A stretch of 64,000 bases of DNA from Roseiconus lacunae (GCF_008312935.1 NZ_VSZO01000009.1:1-64000); one strand, 5' to 3'. Numbered from the stretch's first letter, positions 44,980 through 53,914 are shown. Notes: generated from the letters alone by a model not told the origin. Translations and numbers: made by a program.

Positions 44980-46122
44980 GTGACGCAAATAGATCGATAT
45001 ATCCTGAACTTGTACTTACGCACGTTTATCGTGTCGTTCTTGTCGCTTTCGGGCATCTTCATCGTCTTTCACGCGTTCACGAACATGACGGACTTGGCCG
45101 AACTGGCCGAGAAACGGGCCCTCTCGCTGGCCTACGTCATGGCCGAGTTCTACGGGCCTTATTTGCTGCTATTATTCGACTGGACCGGCGCCATCATTGC
45201 GTTGATGTCTGTGCTCTTCGTCGTCGGCTGGCTACGCCGCACCGGCGAACTAACGTCAACGCTTGCTGCCGGCGTTTCACATGGCCGACTGTTCCGCGCG
45301 ATGGTCGTCGCGTCCGGGTTGATCATCCTGGTCCAATTTGCCAGTCGCGAGCTGTTGTTGCCTTCGATGCGTGATGTTTTATCGATGAAAAACCGTGACA
45401 TCACCGGTGACAATCCGCAGCCCGTTTTGCCCAGCTACGACAACATCAGCGGAATACTGCTCCAAGGCGAATCGATCAAACCGCGGAGTCGCGTGATGAT
45501 CAATCCGCGATTTAGTATCGACGGCGATTACGAAGGCTTCGGTGATGCGTTGATCGCAAAAACGGCACAGTGGCTTCCGGCAAACGCGTTGCACGATGAA
45601 GGCTATTTGATGCAGCAAGTCCAAATCCCCAAGCACATCGAGACGCTCGATTCGGCAGGGGTGGGTGAACGGGCGGTCTTGATGACCTCGAAGCAACACG
45701 ATTGGATCGGTTCGGATGAGTGCTTTGTGGTCACTCCGGTGAATGCAGAAATTTTGCAAACCGATCAGTCTTCGACTCGGCTGTGCAGCACGATGCACTT
45801 GGCCAAGCGACTGCGAAATCCCGCGGTGCACAATTCGATCTCAATTTCGGTGCTGCTACACGAGCGACTCATTCGTGTGCCATTGGACTTTGCCTTGGTC
45901 CTTCTAGGGCTGCCTCTGGTCGTCAACCGACGTGACAGAAAGCTATTCGTGACGATCGCCGCGGCGATGGGATTGGTCGTGTTTTTCTTTTCACTGAAAA
46001 CAATCGGGAGCGCCCTCGGTGGCGCAGGGATCTTGTTTTCTCCCGCGATCGCGGCTTGGCTACCACTTTTAGTCCTTGGACCATTCGCGTTCATGCGTTA
46101 CCGCGAAGTCCAGACACTGTAG
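44980..46122 (+). CDS. LptF/LptG family permease
   Basis: A 380-residue membrane protein of the YjgP/YjgQ family, the permease subunit of the ABC system that moves lipopolysaccharide to the outer membrane. N-terminal helices are in YLRTFIVSFLSLSGIFIVFH and GAIIALMSVLFVVGWLRRTGE. The periplasmic beta-jellyroll region covers about 130-280, and C-terminal helices include DFALVLLGLPLVV and AWLPLLVLGPFAFM. The start is GTG at 44980. Its transport ATPase and a second permease are not in the window. It is followed 12 bases later by a glycosyltransferase gene, likely one operon. Confidence 0.87.
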   Translation: MTQIDRYILNLYLRTFIVSFLSLSGIFIVFHAFTNMTDLAELAEKRALSLAYVMAEFYGPYLLLLFDWTGAIIALMSVLFVVGWLRRTGELTSTLAAGVSHGRLFRAMVVASGLIILVQFASRELLLPSMRDVLSMKNRDITGDNPQPVLPSYDNISGILLQGESIKPRSRVMINPRFSIDGDYEGFGDALIAKTAQWLPANALHDEGYLMQQVQIPKHIETLDSAGVGERAVLMTSKQHDWIGSDECFVVTPVNAEILQTDQSSTRLCSTMHLAKRLRNPAVHNSISISVLLHERLIRVPLDFALVLLGLPLVVNRRDRKLFVTIAAAMGLVVFFFSLKTIGSALGGAGILFSPAIAAWLPLLVLGPFAFMRYREVQTL

Positions 46123-46134
46123 GCAACCTTTACG

Positions 46135-46821
46135 ATGGCGCCACAGGACTTTAGCGTTGTCATCGCGACCCTGAATGAAGCGGAAAATGTATCGCGGTCG
46201 ATCGAGTCCGCGTTTCGCTGCAATGCCGGCGAAGTCATCGTGGTTGATGGCGGAAGCGGTGATTCGACCGTCGCGATCGCAAAACGTTCCGGTGCGAAGG
46301 TAATCACATCGGAGCGTGGCCGTGGCATGCAGCTTCGCCGTGGCGCCGAACGGGCGCGAGGCCGCATGCTGTTGTTCTTGCATGCCGACAATTGGCTCGA
46401 TCGCGAGTGCCTGACTACTGCGTGCCGTCTTTACGACATCCAACCGGATCGCGACGGTTTTTGGGGCGGGTTTCGGCAGCGAATCGAGGCGGACGGAATG
46501 GCTTACCGCATGCTGGAAGTTGGCAACGCGATGCGAATTCGATTGCGTGGAATACCCTTCGGTGACCAGGCGATATTTGTCCAGCGATCGTTATACGACA
46601 TCGTCGGCGGTGTTCAGCCACTTCCTCTGATGGAAGACGTCGTTTTGGCACAATGTCTTCGCCGTCACCGCTGGCCAACTTTGGTCGACGCGACAGTGCA
46701 TGTCGACCCGCGCCGCTGGCAGCGTTGTGGAGTGATCCGACAAACGGTCCGCAACTGGGGGATTCAGACGGCCCATTGTCTCGGCATCTCCGAGGGCAGA
46801 TTGTCGCAATGGTACCGTTGA
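46135..46821 (+). CDS. Family 2 glycosyltransferase
   Basis: A 228-residue GT-A glycosyltransferase of the short TIGR04283-like type. The N-terminal nucleotide-binding region has SVVIATLNEAENV and EVIVVDGGSGDSTVAIA, and the metal-site region is LLFLHADNWL. GFWGGFRQRIEADGMAYRML and GIPFGDQAIFVQRSLYD match the family, with PLMEDVVLAQCLRR near the end. It is coupled to the LptF/G permease gene by 12 bases, fitting a role in envelope glycolipids (inference). Confidence 0.88.
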   Translation: MAPQDFSVVIATLNEAENVSRSIESAFRCNAGEVIVVDGGSGDSTVAIAKRSGAKVITSERGRGMQLRRGAERARGRMLLFLHADNWLDRECLTTACRLYDIQPDRDGFWGGFRQRIEADGMAYRMLEVGNAMRIRLRGIPFGDQAIFVQRSLYDIVGGVQPLPLMEDVVLAQCLRRHRWPTLVDATVHVDPRRWQRCGVIRQTVRNWGIQTAHCLGISEGRLSQWYR

Positions 46822-46979
46822 TTTCTGCGGTGAAAACCAATGCCAGACCTTGCGACTCGATCGTTGGAACTTAGAATCGAGATGTGGCATGCAACGCGTG
46901 ATTGGCGACGATTTGTGTTTGAATGGGACGAACACCCCCGCGCGTTTTCAAGTCGCAGTAGCCCAACGAGGAGTCCGTT

Positions 46980-47162
46980 TTGCTAACCGAAGCTACCGTT
47001 GAAGAGATGTTCCGCAGCCTGATTAACGACCCCAATCGCGGGGAAGACGTATTCGACAAGGCGGAGGATCTATTGGACGAAGAATTGCGTCCGGAAAGCC
47101 CACTTCGTCATCGCCTGACGGTGGAACTGGAAGAATTGCGAGAGATGGCTGAGAAGAAGTAG
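46980..47162 (+). CDS. Small acidic hypothetical protein
   Basis: A 60-residue, strongly charged, helical protein (VEEMFRSLINDPNRGEDVFD, LTVELEELREMAEKK) without hydrophobic segments. It starts with TTG at 46980 preceded by GAGGAG six bases upstream, one of the best ribosome sites in the window, and is followed by a strong terminator at 47199. That combination supports a real gene. Function unknown. Confidence 0.75.
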   Translation: MLTEATVEEMFRSLINDPNRGEDVFDKAEDLLDEELRPESPLRHRLTVELEELREMAEKK

Positions 47163-47198
47163 ACGTTTTAGTCAGCCTCACCTGCCAACGCATCACAG

Positions 47199-47236
47199 AA
47201 AAAGCCACGACGGAATGATTCCGCCGTGGCTTTTTT
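47199..47236 (+). terminator. Bidirectional rho-independent terminator
   Basis: AAGCCACGACGGAA (47202-47215) pairs with TTCCGCCGTGGCTT (47219-47232) with one mismatch and a three-base loop, followed by a run of T (47231-47236) and preceded by a run of A. It serves the 60-residue gene on the plus strand and the outer-membrane barrel gene ending at 47272 on the minus strand. Confidence 0.85.
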
Positions 47237-47271
47237 CTTACACCATGGATGTACTCGACCGGATGTGTTGT

Positions 47272-48474
47272 TTACCTGTTGAGCGTCAACCCGAACGTGT
47301 AACCGACCATCAAGTAGTCTTGTTCGTTGTCGCCACCTGGAACCGTTCCGCCAACGGCATCGCCGCCTCGCCACAGTCCGCGTTCGATATCGATCAACTG
47401 GAATCCAGCTCGGATGGTGAAGTCACGGGTCAATTGATACGCAAGGTCCGCTCGCACATCGAATCCGAGAAAGAATTCTTCGTTGCGAGAATTGACCGGT
47501 GAGGTCTCCTCACGAATGATCCGAGCCACCTCGTCACCCTGAGAGATCGGTGCAGTCGTGTTGTCGTACACGACCGCTTCGGTCCAAGTATTCTTGTAGC
47601 TGCTCTGCCAGTTTCCACCCGAGAACACTCGGAAGTCACCGGTGGCGACAAAGCGATCGATGAATTTCATGTAGCGGAAACCGAATTGCGCGGTGATCGC
47701 CTCATTCTCAGTGAAGGCCTGATTGATTGTCAGTTCCTCGGCGAGAGCGCCATACTTGTTCAACAAGTTTGAAGAGATAACGTTGTCGGGATCGTTCGAA
47801 CTTTCGAATCTCGACGCCGCATAGGTATCCTTCAGCCGGAACCAACGGATGCCAACCAGGGGCTCTAGAATTCCACCATAGTGATAGGGCTCCATTCGCC
47901 AGGTTTTACTCAATTCGTAGCTGTCGAATGAAATCACGTTCAAGCTGTCAAGTTCATCGACGAACCGGTAATTGAAGCCGATGTTGTTGCTGATGCCGGG
48001 GATCGCTTCGAGTCCAAACGGGGGCGCCGCGTTGGTTGCTTCACCGTCGAGTTCGTCCTCGTTGATCCGGTTGCCACGTTCGTGACGTATGCGATGAAAC
48101 TCACCGACGTCATTGTCGACCCAGCTGAACAACCAACCGCTGTCCGAATCGGGCAACATGAACCCGACTTCATAACGGTGACCGGCGCCACCATCTAAGC
48201 GACTGTCATCATCACCGAAATTCAGGTCATTGTTGTCTGGTCGGCTACCGTAAAGGTAAAGCCGATCGTAAGTCGCGAACCAACCAGTGTTGGCTCGCTT
48301 TTTGGGCTTAATGTCTGCCAAGTCCGCGTCATAAATCGGCTCGAACCAACGAAAATCTGGTTCGAACTGAAATGGATCGGCAACAGGGAGGTGTTGTTGA
48401 GCCTGAGCCGAAGCCATGCCGCAAAGCAACACGAGAGATCCAATAACTCTAGCCGTCAGCTTCCGTACCGACAT
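47272..48474 (-). CDS. Outer-membrane beta-barrel protein (BBP7-like)
   Basis: A 400-residue exported protein. The signal peptide is at the N terminus (VIGSLVLLCGMASAQA). The mature part is rich in alternating aromatic strands, GWFATYDRLYLYGSR, YEVGFMLPDSDSGWLFSW, YHYGGILEPLVGIRWFRLKD and FEFGFRYMKFIDR-like segments, and ends YTFGLTLNR, an aromatic/hydrophobic beta-signal. This is the pattern of the BBP7 family of planctomycete outer-membrane barrels. The ATG at 48474 is chosen for the signal peptide; the frame remains open for 50 codons upstream. The assignment is by pattern rather than a sequence comparison. Confidence 0.75.
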   Translation of the reverse strand: MSVRKLTARVIGSLVLLCGMASAQAQQHLPVADPFQFEPDFRWFEPIYDADLADIKPKKRANTGWFATYDRLYLYGSRPDNNDLNFGDDDSRLDGGAGHRYEVGFMLPDSDSGWLFSWVDNDVGEFHRIRHERGNRINEDELDGEATNAAPPFGLEAIPGISNNIGFNYRFVDELDSLNVISFDSYELSKTWRMEPYHYGGILEPLVGIRWFRLKDTYAASRFESSNDPDNVISSNLLNKYGALAEELTINQAFTENEAITAQFGFRYMKFIDRFVATGDFRVFSGGNWQSSYKNTWTEAVVYDNTTAPISQGDEVARIIREETSPVNSRNEEFFLGFDVRADLAYQLTRDFTIRAGFQLIDIERGLWRGGDAVGGTVPGGDNEQDYLMVGYTFGLTLNR

Positions 48475-48744
48475 CGCTGTTCCACCGTCTAATTGAAGTC
48501 GTCCGTAGCGGCCGTTTGGAAAGCGACAAGGCTCCCCCCCGCGGCACGCGCCAAGGTGCAAAATAGATTTTTGTGCGTTCCTCGCACAAAGATCCGGTCG
48601 TGACGGTCTTATCGGACATGACACTCACCAGTGCTTAGCCTGTTTATCGCCAGATGCGCCAAAAGTGCGAGAATCTTGGGAATCGGCACAGCTTAACATC
48701 GCTATCGCAAGACCAGTTCGACGAGCCTCCGGCGGTTTCGATGC

Positions 48745-49227
48745 CTATTTTTTCCCCATCGCTCGTTTGCTGGCAAAGAAGTCGGTGAGGATTTGCCCGC
48801 AGCGTGCGCCTAGAATCCCCGCCTCGATTTCGGCCTGATGGTTTAGCCGGACGTCACTCAAGAGTTTGAATAGGCTTTCAACCGCACCTCCCTTGGGATC
48901 ACTGGCACCGAAAACGACACGTGGGATGCGACTTTGCAGAATCGCCCCCGCACACATCGGGCACGGCTCTAAGGTGACGTACAACGTACAGCGTTCCAGC
49001 CGCCAATCACCGACTGCGGCTGCGGCTTGAGTGATCGCGATCATTTCGGCGTGGGCCGTGGGATCCTTGAGCGCCACGCGTTCGTTACCGGCAGCGGCAA
49101 TGATTTGATGATCGCGTATGATGATTGCGCCGACAGGGACCTCGTCCGCGACGGCGGCTTGCATCGCAAGCTCGAGCGCGCGTCCCATGAAATGCTCGTC
49201 AATGTCGTGCTGGTTCGGACTATGCAT
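48745..49227 (-). CDS. tadA: tRNA-specific adenosine deaminase
   Basis: A cytidine/deoxycytidylate deaminase-fold enzyme making inosine at the wobble position of tRNA-Arg(ACG). With the start at 49227 it has 160 residues. The zinc site is HAE (His59, Glu61) and PCPMC (Cys89, Cys92), in TAHAEMIAI and LEPCPMCAGAIL; ALELAMQAAVADEVPVGAII is the family start. An in-frame ATG at 49275 is rejected because it lies within a repeat element. It is an essential tRNA modification enzyme in most bacteria. Confidence 0.93.
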   Translation of the reverse strand: MHSPNQHDIDEHFMGRALELAMQAAVADEVPVGAIIIRDHQIIAAAGNERVALKDPTAHAEMIAITQAAAAVGDWRLERCTLYVTLEPCPMCAGAILQSRIPRVVFGASDPKGGAVESLFKLLSDVRLNHQAEIEAGILGARCGQILTDFFASKRAMGKK

Positions 49228-49272
49228 CAAAGGTGGCCAAGAAAAACCGTGTAGTAGTTCGGCGTGCTCGAT

Positions 49273-49302
49273 CACCGCCGAGCTTTAGCTCGCGGTTACG
49301 TG
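49273..49302 (-). repeat. Single B-module repeat
   Basis: The minus strand reads CGTAACCGCGAGCTAAAGCTC then GGCGG: the B hairpin with loop TAAA instead of TAAC. It lies between tadA and the DUF1080-like gene. Confidence 0.6.
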
Positions 49303-49325
49303 CCCTAGCTCCTGACAATCCATCA

Positions 49326-50138
49326 CTATTGGTCAGACTCTTCTTTGGCCAGTTCAGCGGGGTTCAAACGTCGGATCGCAAGATTCCGAAACTGGGAATC
49401 GCATTCGAAATTGGCAATTCCCATTGGCGTGCAGGGATCCATTTCGAAACGGATGTCAAACTTTCGATCTTTGCGTGGCACGTCAAACATTTTTACTTCG
49501 TCGATCCAAACAGTGATCTGAGCCTTTTCGACACGCACACGTGCCTTGTACCAACGCTCGTCGTCATACGCTTTGAACATGGTTGTTTCATTGTCACTTG
49601 CGTCATGCCCATCGATGCTACTGATGCCCGTGACACCGCCCCCCCAGCCCCCCATGACCAAACTGGCGACCTCTTTTCCAACCGGGAACGTATACGCGCA
49701 AACAAAGTCGACTCCCCGATCACGCCGACATTCCCAACGCACCTCATAATTGTCGCGGGGAAGCACTGGCGGCTGTTTTTTTTTCGTCTCAGCCGATGCT
49801 TTTTTCTCTTCGCCCTCGAACGGCCCGGACCAGCGCACTCCGGTTAACGGTTGACCAAACTCCATCTTGATCAAGCCATCCTTCATGGTAATTTCGCCAT
49901 CACCACCGAATTCGCATGGCTCCCAATGATCGTTCAATGAAATCCAGCGTTGGTTGTCTTTCGCTGTTGCAGTTTCTTTTGAACTAGGCTTTGACTCTTC
50001 AGACGCCGCGGAAGAGTTAGCACTCACTTCCTGTCCGCGTGCGGGCTTGCCCTCGACGACGAACGCACTGATAAACAAGGTTGCAACCATCGCGGTGGCA
50101 GTCAACGCATTAGAGAGTTTTGTTTGGCTGTCGGTCAA
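49326..50138 (-). CDS. Secreted DUF1080-like (LamG/concanavalin-like) protein
   Basis: A 270-residue exported protein. A signal peptide (TATAMVATLFISAFVV) is followed by a Ser/Glu/Lys-rich linker and a jelly-roll domain with WISLNDHWEPCEFGGDGEIT, GVRWSGPF, NYEVRWECRRDRGVDFVCAY, ERWYKARVRVEKAQITVWID and GIANFECDSQFRNLAIRRL, the pattern of the DUF1080/3-keto-glycoside hydrolase group. TTG at 50138 with GAGGA seven bases before it gives the best start; an ATG at 50198 would put 20 hydrophilic residues before the signal. Probably polysaccharide binding or degradation. Confidence 0.78.
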   Translation of the reverse strand: MTDSQTKLSNALTATAMVATLFISAFVVEGKPARGQEVSANSSAASEESKPSSKETATAKDNQRWISLNDHWEPCEFGGDGEITMKDGLIKMEFGQPLTGVRWSGPFEGEEKKASAETKKKQPPVLPRDNYEVRWECRRDRGVDFVCAYTFPVGKEVASLVMGGWGGGVTGISSIDGHDASDNETTMFKAYDDERWYKARVRVEKAQITVWIDEVKMFDVPRKDRKFDIRFEMDPCTPMGIANFECDSQFRNLAIRRLNPAELAKEESDQ

Positions 50139-50237
50139 CGCAGAATCCTCGGCAAATGGGCTAGGGCACACCCTGATCGGGCGATTGGGGGGAAGCAAAA
50201 TTCAATGTTTCATTCACAGACAAGATAGACAGTCACG

Positions 50238-50666
50238 ATGCGTCCTGTCACCGGAATCAAGATACTCGGAATGCGGCTTGGCGTCGTCCTGCTGGTGTCA
50301 TACTGGATTGTACTCTTTACCGGGACGCATTTACCATCGACCCGTGTGATCGCGCCGCAAATGAATGATAAGTCAAAGCACTTTGGCGGCTACTTCGTGC
50401 TGGCTCTGTTGCTGTGCTATGTCTCACACACCAATCCAAAGCGGACATATCCAAACGCTTCTCGCTTCGGGAGCATCGCCGCCGTTTTATTCCTTTACGG
50501 GTGCTTGGATGAATGGAGCCAACAATTCGCTCGTGGACGCCACCCGGATGTTTGGGACCTCTTCGCAGACGCGTGCGGGATTACCTCTGCGATTCTTTTT
50601 TACATCGTCGTGAAACGACTCCAGAGATCGATCAGCACGCCCTCGACGTCAAGTTCCGGATCTTGA
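50238..50666 (+). CDS. VanZ family membrane protein
   Basis: A 142-residue protein with about four hydrophobic segments (GVVLLVSYWIVLFTGTHLP, HFGGYFVLALLLCYVS, IAAVLFLYGCLDE, and ITSAILFYIVV). The VanZ-like signatures are DKSKHFGGYF and YGCLDEWSQQFARGRHPDVWDLFADACG. VanZ proteins are linked to teicoplanin resistance in Gram-positives but the wider family is of unknown function. It is divergent from the DUF1080-like gene and stands alone. Confidence 0.85.
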   Translation: MRPVTGIKILGMRLGVVLLVSYWIVLFTGTHLPSTRVIAPQMNDKSKHFGGYFVLALLLCYVSHTNPKRTYPNASRFGSIAAVLFLYGCLDEWSQQFARGRHPDVWDLFADACGITSAILFYIVVKRLQRSISTPSTSSSGS

Positions 50667-50689
50667 ATTGATCGGGGCCGGCTCACCGA

Positions 50690-50839
50690 GATAACCGCGA
50701 GCTAGCGCTCAGCGGCTGATCGGAATCAATCAGCCGAATGGCGTTAGCCACGGTTGTTGCAGATGTTTGTTTCGGGGATTGGTTGTGGACGAAACTAAGA
50801 CACGTAACCGCGAGCTAGCGCTCAGCGGCTGATCGGGCG
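50690..50839 (+). repeat. Dispersed hairpin repeat, B-A-B unit
   Basis: B modules (TAACCGCGAGCTAGCGCTC) start at 50693 and 50806, a period of 113 bases, with an A module (CAGCCGAATGGCGTTAGCC) between. The end of B and the start of A are inverted, CGGCTGAT and ATCAGCCG, so they can also pair. It lies between the stops of the VanZ gene and the voltage-sensor-like gene. Confidence 0.75.
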
Positions 50840-50901
50840 GACCCAAACAGTGGGTTTAGACGGATCGTTCGTCTCGCAAGACCCCATTGCCGGCTGAGCG
50901 T

Positions 50902-52017
50902 TCACTGCGCCGAAGTCTCGACGGCTGATTCGGCGTCCGGCTGATCCTCCGCTGCCTCTATTTTCAACTTGGCAATTCGTTGACGCAAAAGCCGGGATTG
51001 CTTTTCGAGTTCCTGAAGCTCAAGCTCCATCTTTTCGATCCGGCGTTCACAGCTTGGTCGCAAAATCCGATCGAAGATGTCAAAGAGCACCAAAACACGA
51101 AATGCTTTAATCGCGGTCCCACGCAATCGATACGCCCGCAACGCATTGGAGAGTTGTTGAAAGCGAACGACTTCGGTCAGCCGGATCGTTCGCGCGAGAC
51201 TGAGTGAACGCAGAAATGAAATCAACGGGATCAAGATGATCGCCAGGTCAATCCAATGATCTTTGCAGTATTGGATTTTTTTCTCGGCGATCGAAACCAT
51301 CAGAATGAACTCGGCGGCAAACGCAAACCAGATCACGCCGGTCCCAAAATGCAACACCAGCCGTAACCATCCATACGCGGCGACCTGATCTTTCAAGAAA
51401 AACTCGATCACCAAGATCGGCATGATCAGCAGCGCGACGATCATCATCGGGACGCTAAACTGCCGTTCGAGCTGCCGCTGCAAACGACGGCCACCTTGGC
51501 GCCACCCTAACCCGGGCAACCAGATTCGCCCATGCATTTCTGGGCTTCGAGCCCCCATTCGTAATGCCGGACAGATGCAGAACAACAATCCTTGCAAATG
51601 TTGCTTCCGCATTTCATTGTTCCAAGGTCGCGTCATCCAGTGCACGATCGACTCGGCGATCACGACGCACCAGACGATGCCCATCGTCCAAAGGACAAAC
51701 ACTTCTAAAGTGATCGCGTAACGAAACAAAGACGGTTCGTCCAAATTGGATTCACCCAGGACCTCGACCGCACGTTTTTTCAAACTGGGCATGTCGACCC
51801 AAATGACCACCAAAATGGCAACGCAAATCAAGTAAATCAGCGCAAGGCTGAACATCAAGACTTCGTTACGCCCGGCGAACCAACGTCGCCAGCCTTTCGA
51901 ATCGAACGATTTCAATTCCACCGGAAACGTCCCTCCCAGCGGAGCGTCACTTTCAAAAGTATCCGTTGAACATTTGGTAGTTTCCCACAAATCCGCCGCC
52001 CAGTTCAACAGGCACAA
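50902..52017 (-). CDS. Voltage-sensor-like membrane protein without a recognisable pore
   Basis: A 371-residue membrane protein. Hydrophobic segments lie at about 52-73, 104-131, 189-207 and 219-246, and then YCKDHWIDLAIILIPLISFL (S3-like) is followed by RSLSLARTIRLTEVVRFQQ, in which Arg recurs every few residues as in an S4 helix. The preceding WFAFAAEFILMVSIAEKKI resembles an S2 with an acidic residue. No TVGYG selectivity filter is present. A C-terminal coiled coil (RRIEKMELELQELEKQSRLL) would mediate oligomerisation. The assignment is by pattern and needs a profile search. It may be a degenerate potassium channel or a regulator. Confidence 0.6.
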   Translation of the reverse strand: MCLLNWAADLWETTKCSTDTFESDAPLGGTFPVELKSFDSKGWRRWFAGRNEVLMFSLALIYLICVAILVVIWVDMPSLKKRAVEVLGESNLDEPSLFRYAITLEVFVLWTMGIVWCVVIAESIVHWMTRPWNNEMRKQHLQGLLFCICPALRMGARSPEMHGRIWLPGLGWRQGGRRLQRQLERQFSVPMMIVALLIMPILVIEFFLKDQVAAYGWLRLVLHFGTGVIWFAFAAEFILMVSIAEKKIQYCKDHWIDLAIILIPLISFLRSLSLARTIRLTEVVRFQQLSNALRAYRLRGTAIKAFRVLVLFDIFDRILRPSCERRIEKMELELQELEKQSRLLRQRIAKLKIEAAEDQPDAESAVETSAQ

Positions 52018-52104
52018 AACCGACGCCTCGTCGGGCGCCGGTGAAACCCCTGTTTAACGACAACCGATCGCCATTGCGTGAATCTTCGCCTACCGAACCT
52101 ATCG

Positions 52105-53676
52105 CTATTTCGCTTCGCGGTTGAGCGGTTCATCGACCACGATTGACTTCGGAAAGTCAGCGGCGTCATTCCCGCCGCGATCGTCCCACCGTTTATTTTG
52201 ACTACGCCCACTAGGTTGATTCATCGGAATATCCATCCCGCCGGCCTCGCCCAACATCGCGTAGAGTTTGTCTTCCATCTCTTTGGCGACCGAAACATAG
52301 TCTGGATCGTTGATAAGGTTTTTTGTTTCGCCAGGGTCAGTCGTTAAATCGTAAAGCTCGTCAACGTCCCAAAGTCCATAGTAGGTGATGTACTTGAAGC
52401 GATCACCGCGAAGGGCGAACTGTGTTGGCGACTGAGGAAAGTTCTTTTCCCAGTAGTAGACATACAAAAAGTAGTCACGCCAATTCATCTCGGGGTGGTT
52501 AGGAAGTTCCAAGAAACTTTCGCCGTCCATGTAACTCGGGGTTTGCAGGCCTGCGGCGTGCAAGATCGTTGGTCCGATGTCGATGTTTCCGATCACTTGT
52601 TCGACAACTTTGCCGCCTTCATAAAGCTCCGGACATTGCATCATCATTGGGACCCGAATCGACTCTTCGTAAGAAACACGTTTGTCGATCAGCCCGTGTT
52701 CGCCCCACATGAAACCGTTGTCGCCCATGTAGACAATCAGTGTCTCGTCGTGGATTCCCATTTTCTTCAACTGATCGACCACACGTCCGACGCTGTCATC
52801 GACCGCGAGTACCGATTCGCAATAGCGTCGATACAGGTAGTCGAGCCCTTTATCACTGTGATAGGAAAAATCGATTCCGTGCCAACTGTTCCGTTGATCC
52901 CGGACCCATCGTGGCGCGTCGTTTTCGGCTTTGATTTCTTTCCCACGCGGCAGGAAGCTCAAGTCGGCGTCGGCGTAGCGCCCCTGGTGACGCTCGGCCG
53001 GGGTGAAGTTTGCGTGGACCGCTTTGTGTGAGAGATACAAGAAGAATGGCTTGTCGTCGGAACGCTGTCCCAACCAGTCGATCGCGTAGTCGGTCAGTTC
53101 ATCGGTGATGTAGCCTTTTTGTTTGACACGTTTACCGTTGACATTCAACGTGTACTTCGGTCCCGGTGGTAGATAGTTTCCCTGGCCGCGAAAACTGATC
53201 CAGTGATCGAATCCGGGGCGAGGGTCATCGTGGGCCCCACCCATGTGCCATTTACCGATAAACGCAGTGTCGTACCCTGCACGCTGCAAATACTGCGGAA
53301 AAAACAAGGTTCCGTCGGGGACCAGTCGGTTGTTGTCGATCACTCGATGCTTGTGGGTGTAGAGCCCCGTCAGGATTGACGCTCGGCTGGGCGAACACAA
53401 ACTGGTGGTCACGAACGCATTCTTCAGGTGAACCCCCGACGACGCCAATGAATCTAGGTGAGGTGTCTCCAAAAAAGGATGCCCCATGAACCCCATCGCG
53501 TCATATCGATGGTCGTCGGTCAATATGAAGACAACATTTCGCGGTTTGACGCCGTCTCGCTTCGGCGTCGCTGGCAATTCGGCGGCTTCGACCGAAGCCG
53601 AACACCATAACACAGCAATTGCAGCTACAAACCAACCGGAACAGGAGAACCAACCTCGAAGGGATTTACGCGACAT
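52105..53676 (-). CDS. Secreted sulfatase (arylsulfatase family)
   Basis: A 523-residue type I sulfatase with a signal peptide (WFVAAIAVLWCSASVEAA). NVVFILTDDHRYDAMGF binds the metal, and the active-site signature CSPSRASILTG has the formylglycine Cys94. GKWHMGGAHDDPRPGFDHW and YMGDNGFMWGEHGLIDKRVS are typical of sulfatases acting on glycans such as sulfated algal polysaccharides (family-level inference). A C-terminal DVDELYDLTTDPGETKNLI motif is also typical. Unlike the sulfatase at 1577-3013 it stands in its own transcription unit, divergent from sufU. Confidence 0.94.
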   Translation of the reverse strand: MSRKSLRGWFSCSGWFVAAIAVLWCSASVEAAELPATPKRDGVKPRNVVFILTDDHRYDAMGFMGHPFLETPHLDSLASSGVHLKNAFVTTSLCSPSRASILTGLYTHKHRVIDNNRLVPDGTLFFPQYLQRAGYDTAFIGKWHMGGAHDDPRPGFDHWISFRGQGNYLPPGPKYTLNVNGKRVKQKGYITDELTDYAIDWLGQRSDDKPFFLYLSHKAVHANFTPAERHQGRYADADLSFLPRGKEIKAENDAPRWVRDQRNSWHGIDFSYHSDKGLDYLYRRYCESVLAVDDSVGRVVDQLKKMGIHDETLIVYMGDNGFMWGEHGLIDKRVSYEESIRVPMMMQCPELYEGGKVVEQVIGNIDIGPTILHAAGLQTPSYMDGESFLELPNHPEMNWRDYFLYVYYWEKNFPQSPTQFALRGDRFKYITYYGLWDVDELYDLTTDPGETKNLINDPDYVSVAKEMEDKLYAMLGEAGGMDIPMNQPSGRSQNKRWDDRGGNDAADFPKSIVVDEPLNREAK

Positions 53677-53782
53677 ATGAATTCAGCACACCAGGGGGGG
53701 AAGGGACAGTCGGGACGAGCCGGATAGGAGCAGTCCGTTGAGGAATCGACAGTTTATACAACACTGGGGGACTCGTCGATTT

Positions 53783-53811
53783 TTGACAACGTGCGTAGAC
53801 TTAAATAGAAG
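53783..53811 (+). promoter_or_regulatory. Possible promoter of sufU-sufS
   Basis: A perfect TTGACA (53783-53788) is followed 17 bases later by TAGAAG (53806-53811), a weak -10 box. The leader to the sufU start would be about 95 bases. The -10 is poor, so this is a tentative call. Confidence 0.35.
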
Positions 53812-53914
53812 CACGGGCCGGGTCGACCGGCGATCGTTCTGGTGACCGCACCTCCCCTACCGCCCTGAATCCACGCACGATCCGGGGTAGCGTCAAACCT
53901 TTCTTGGTTTCGAG

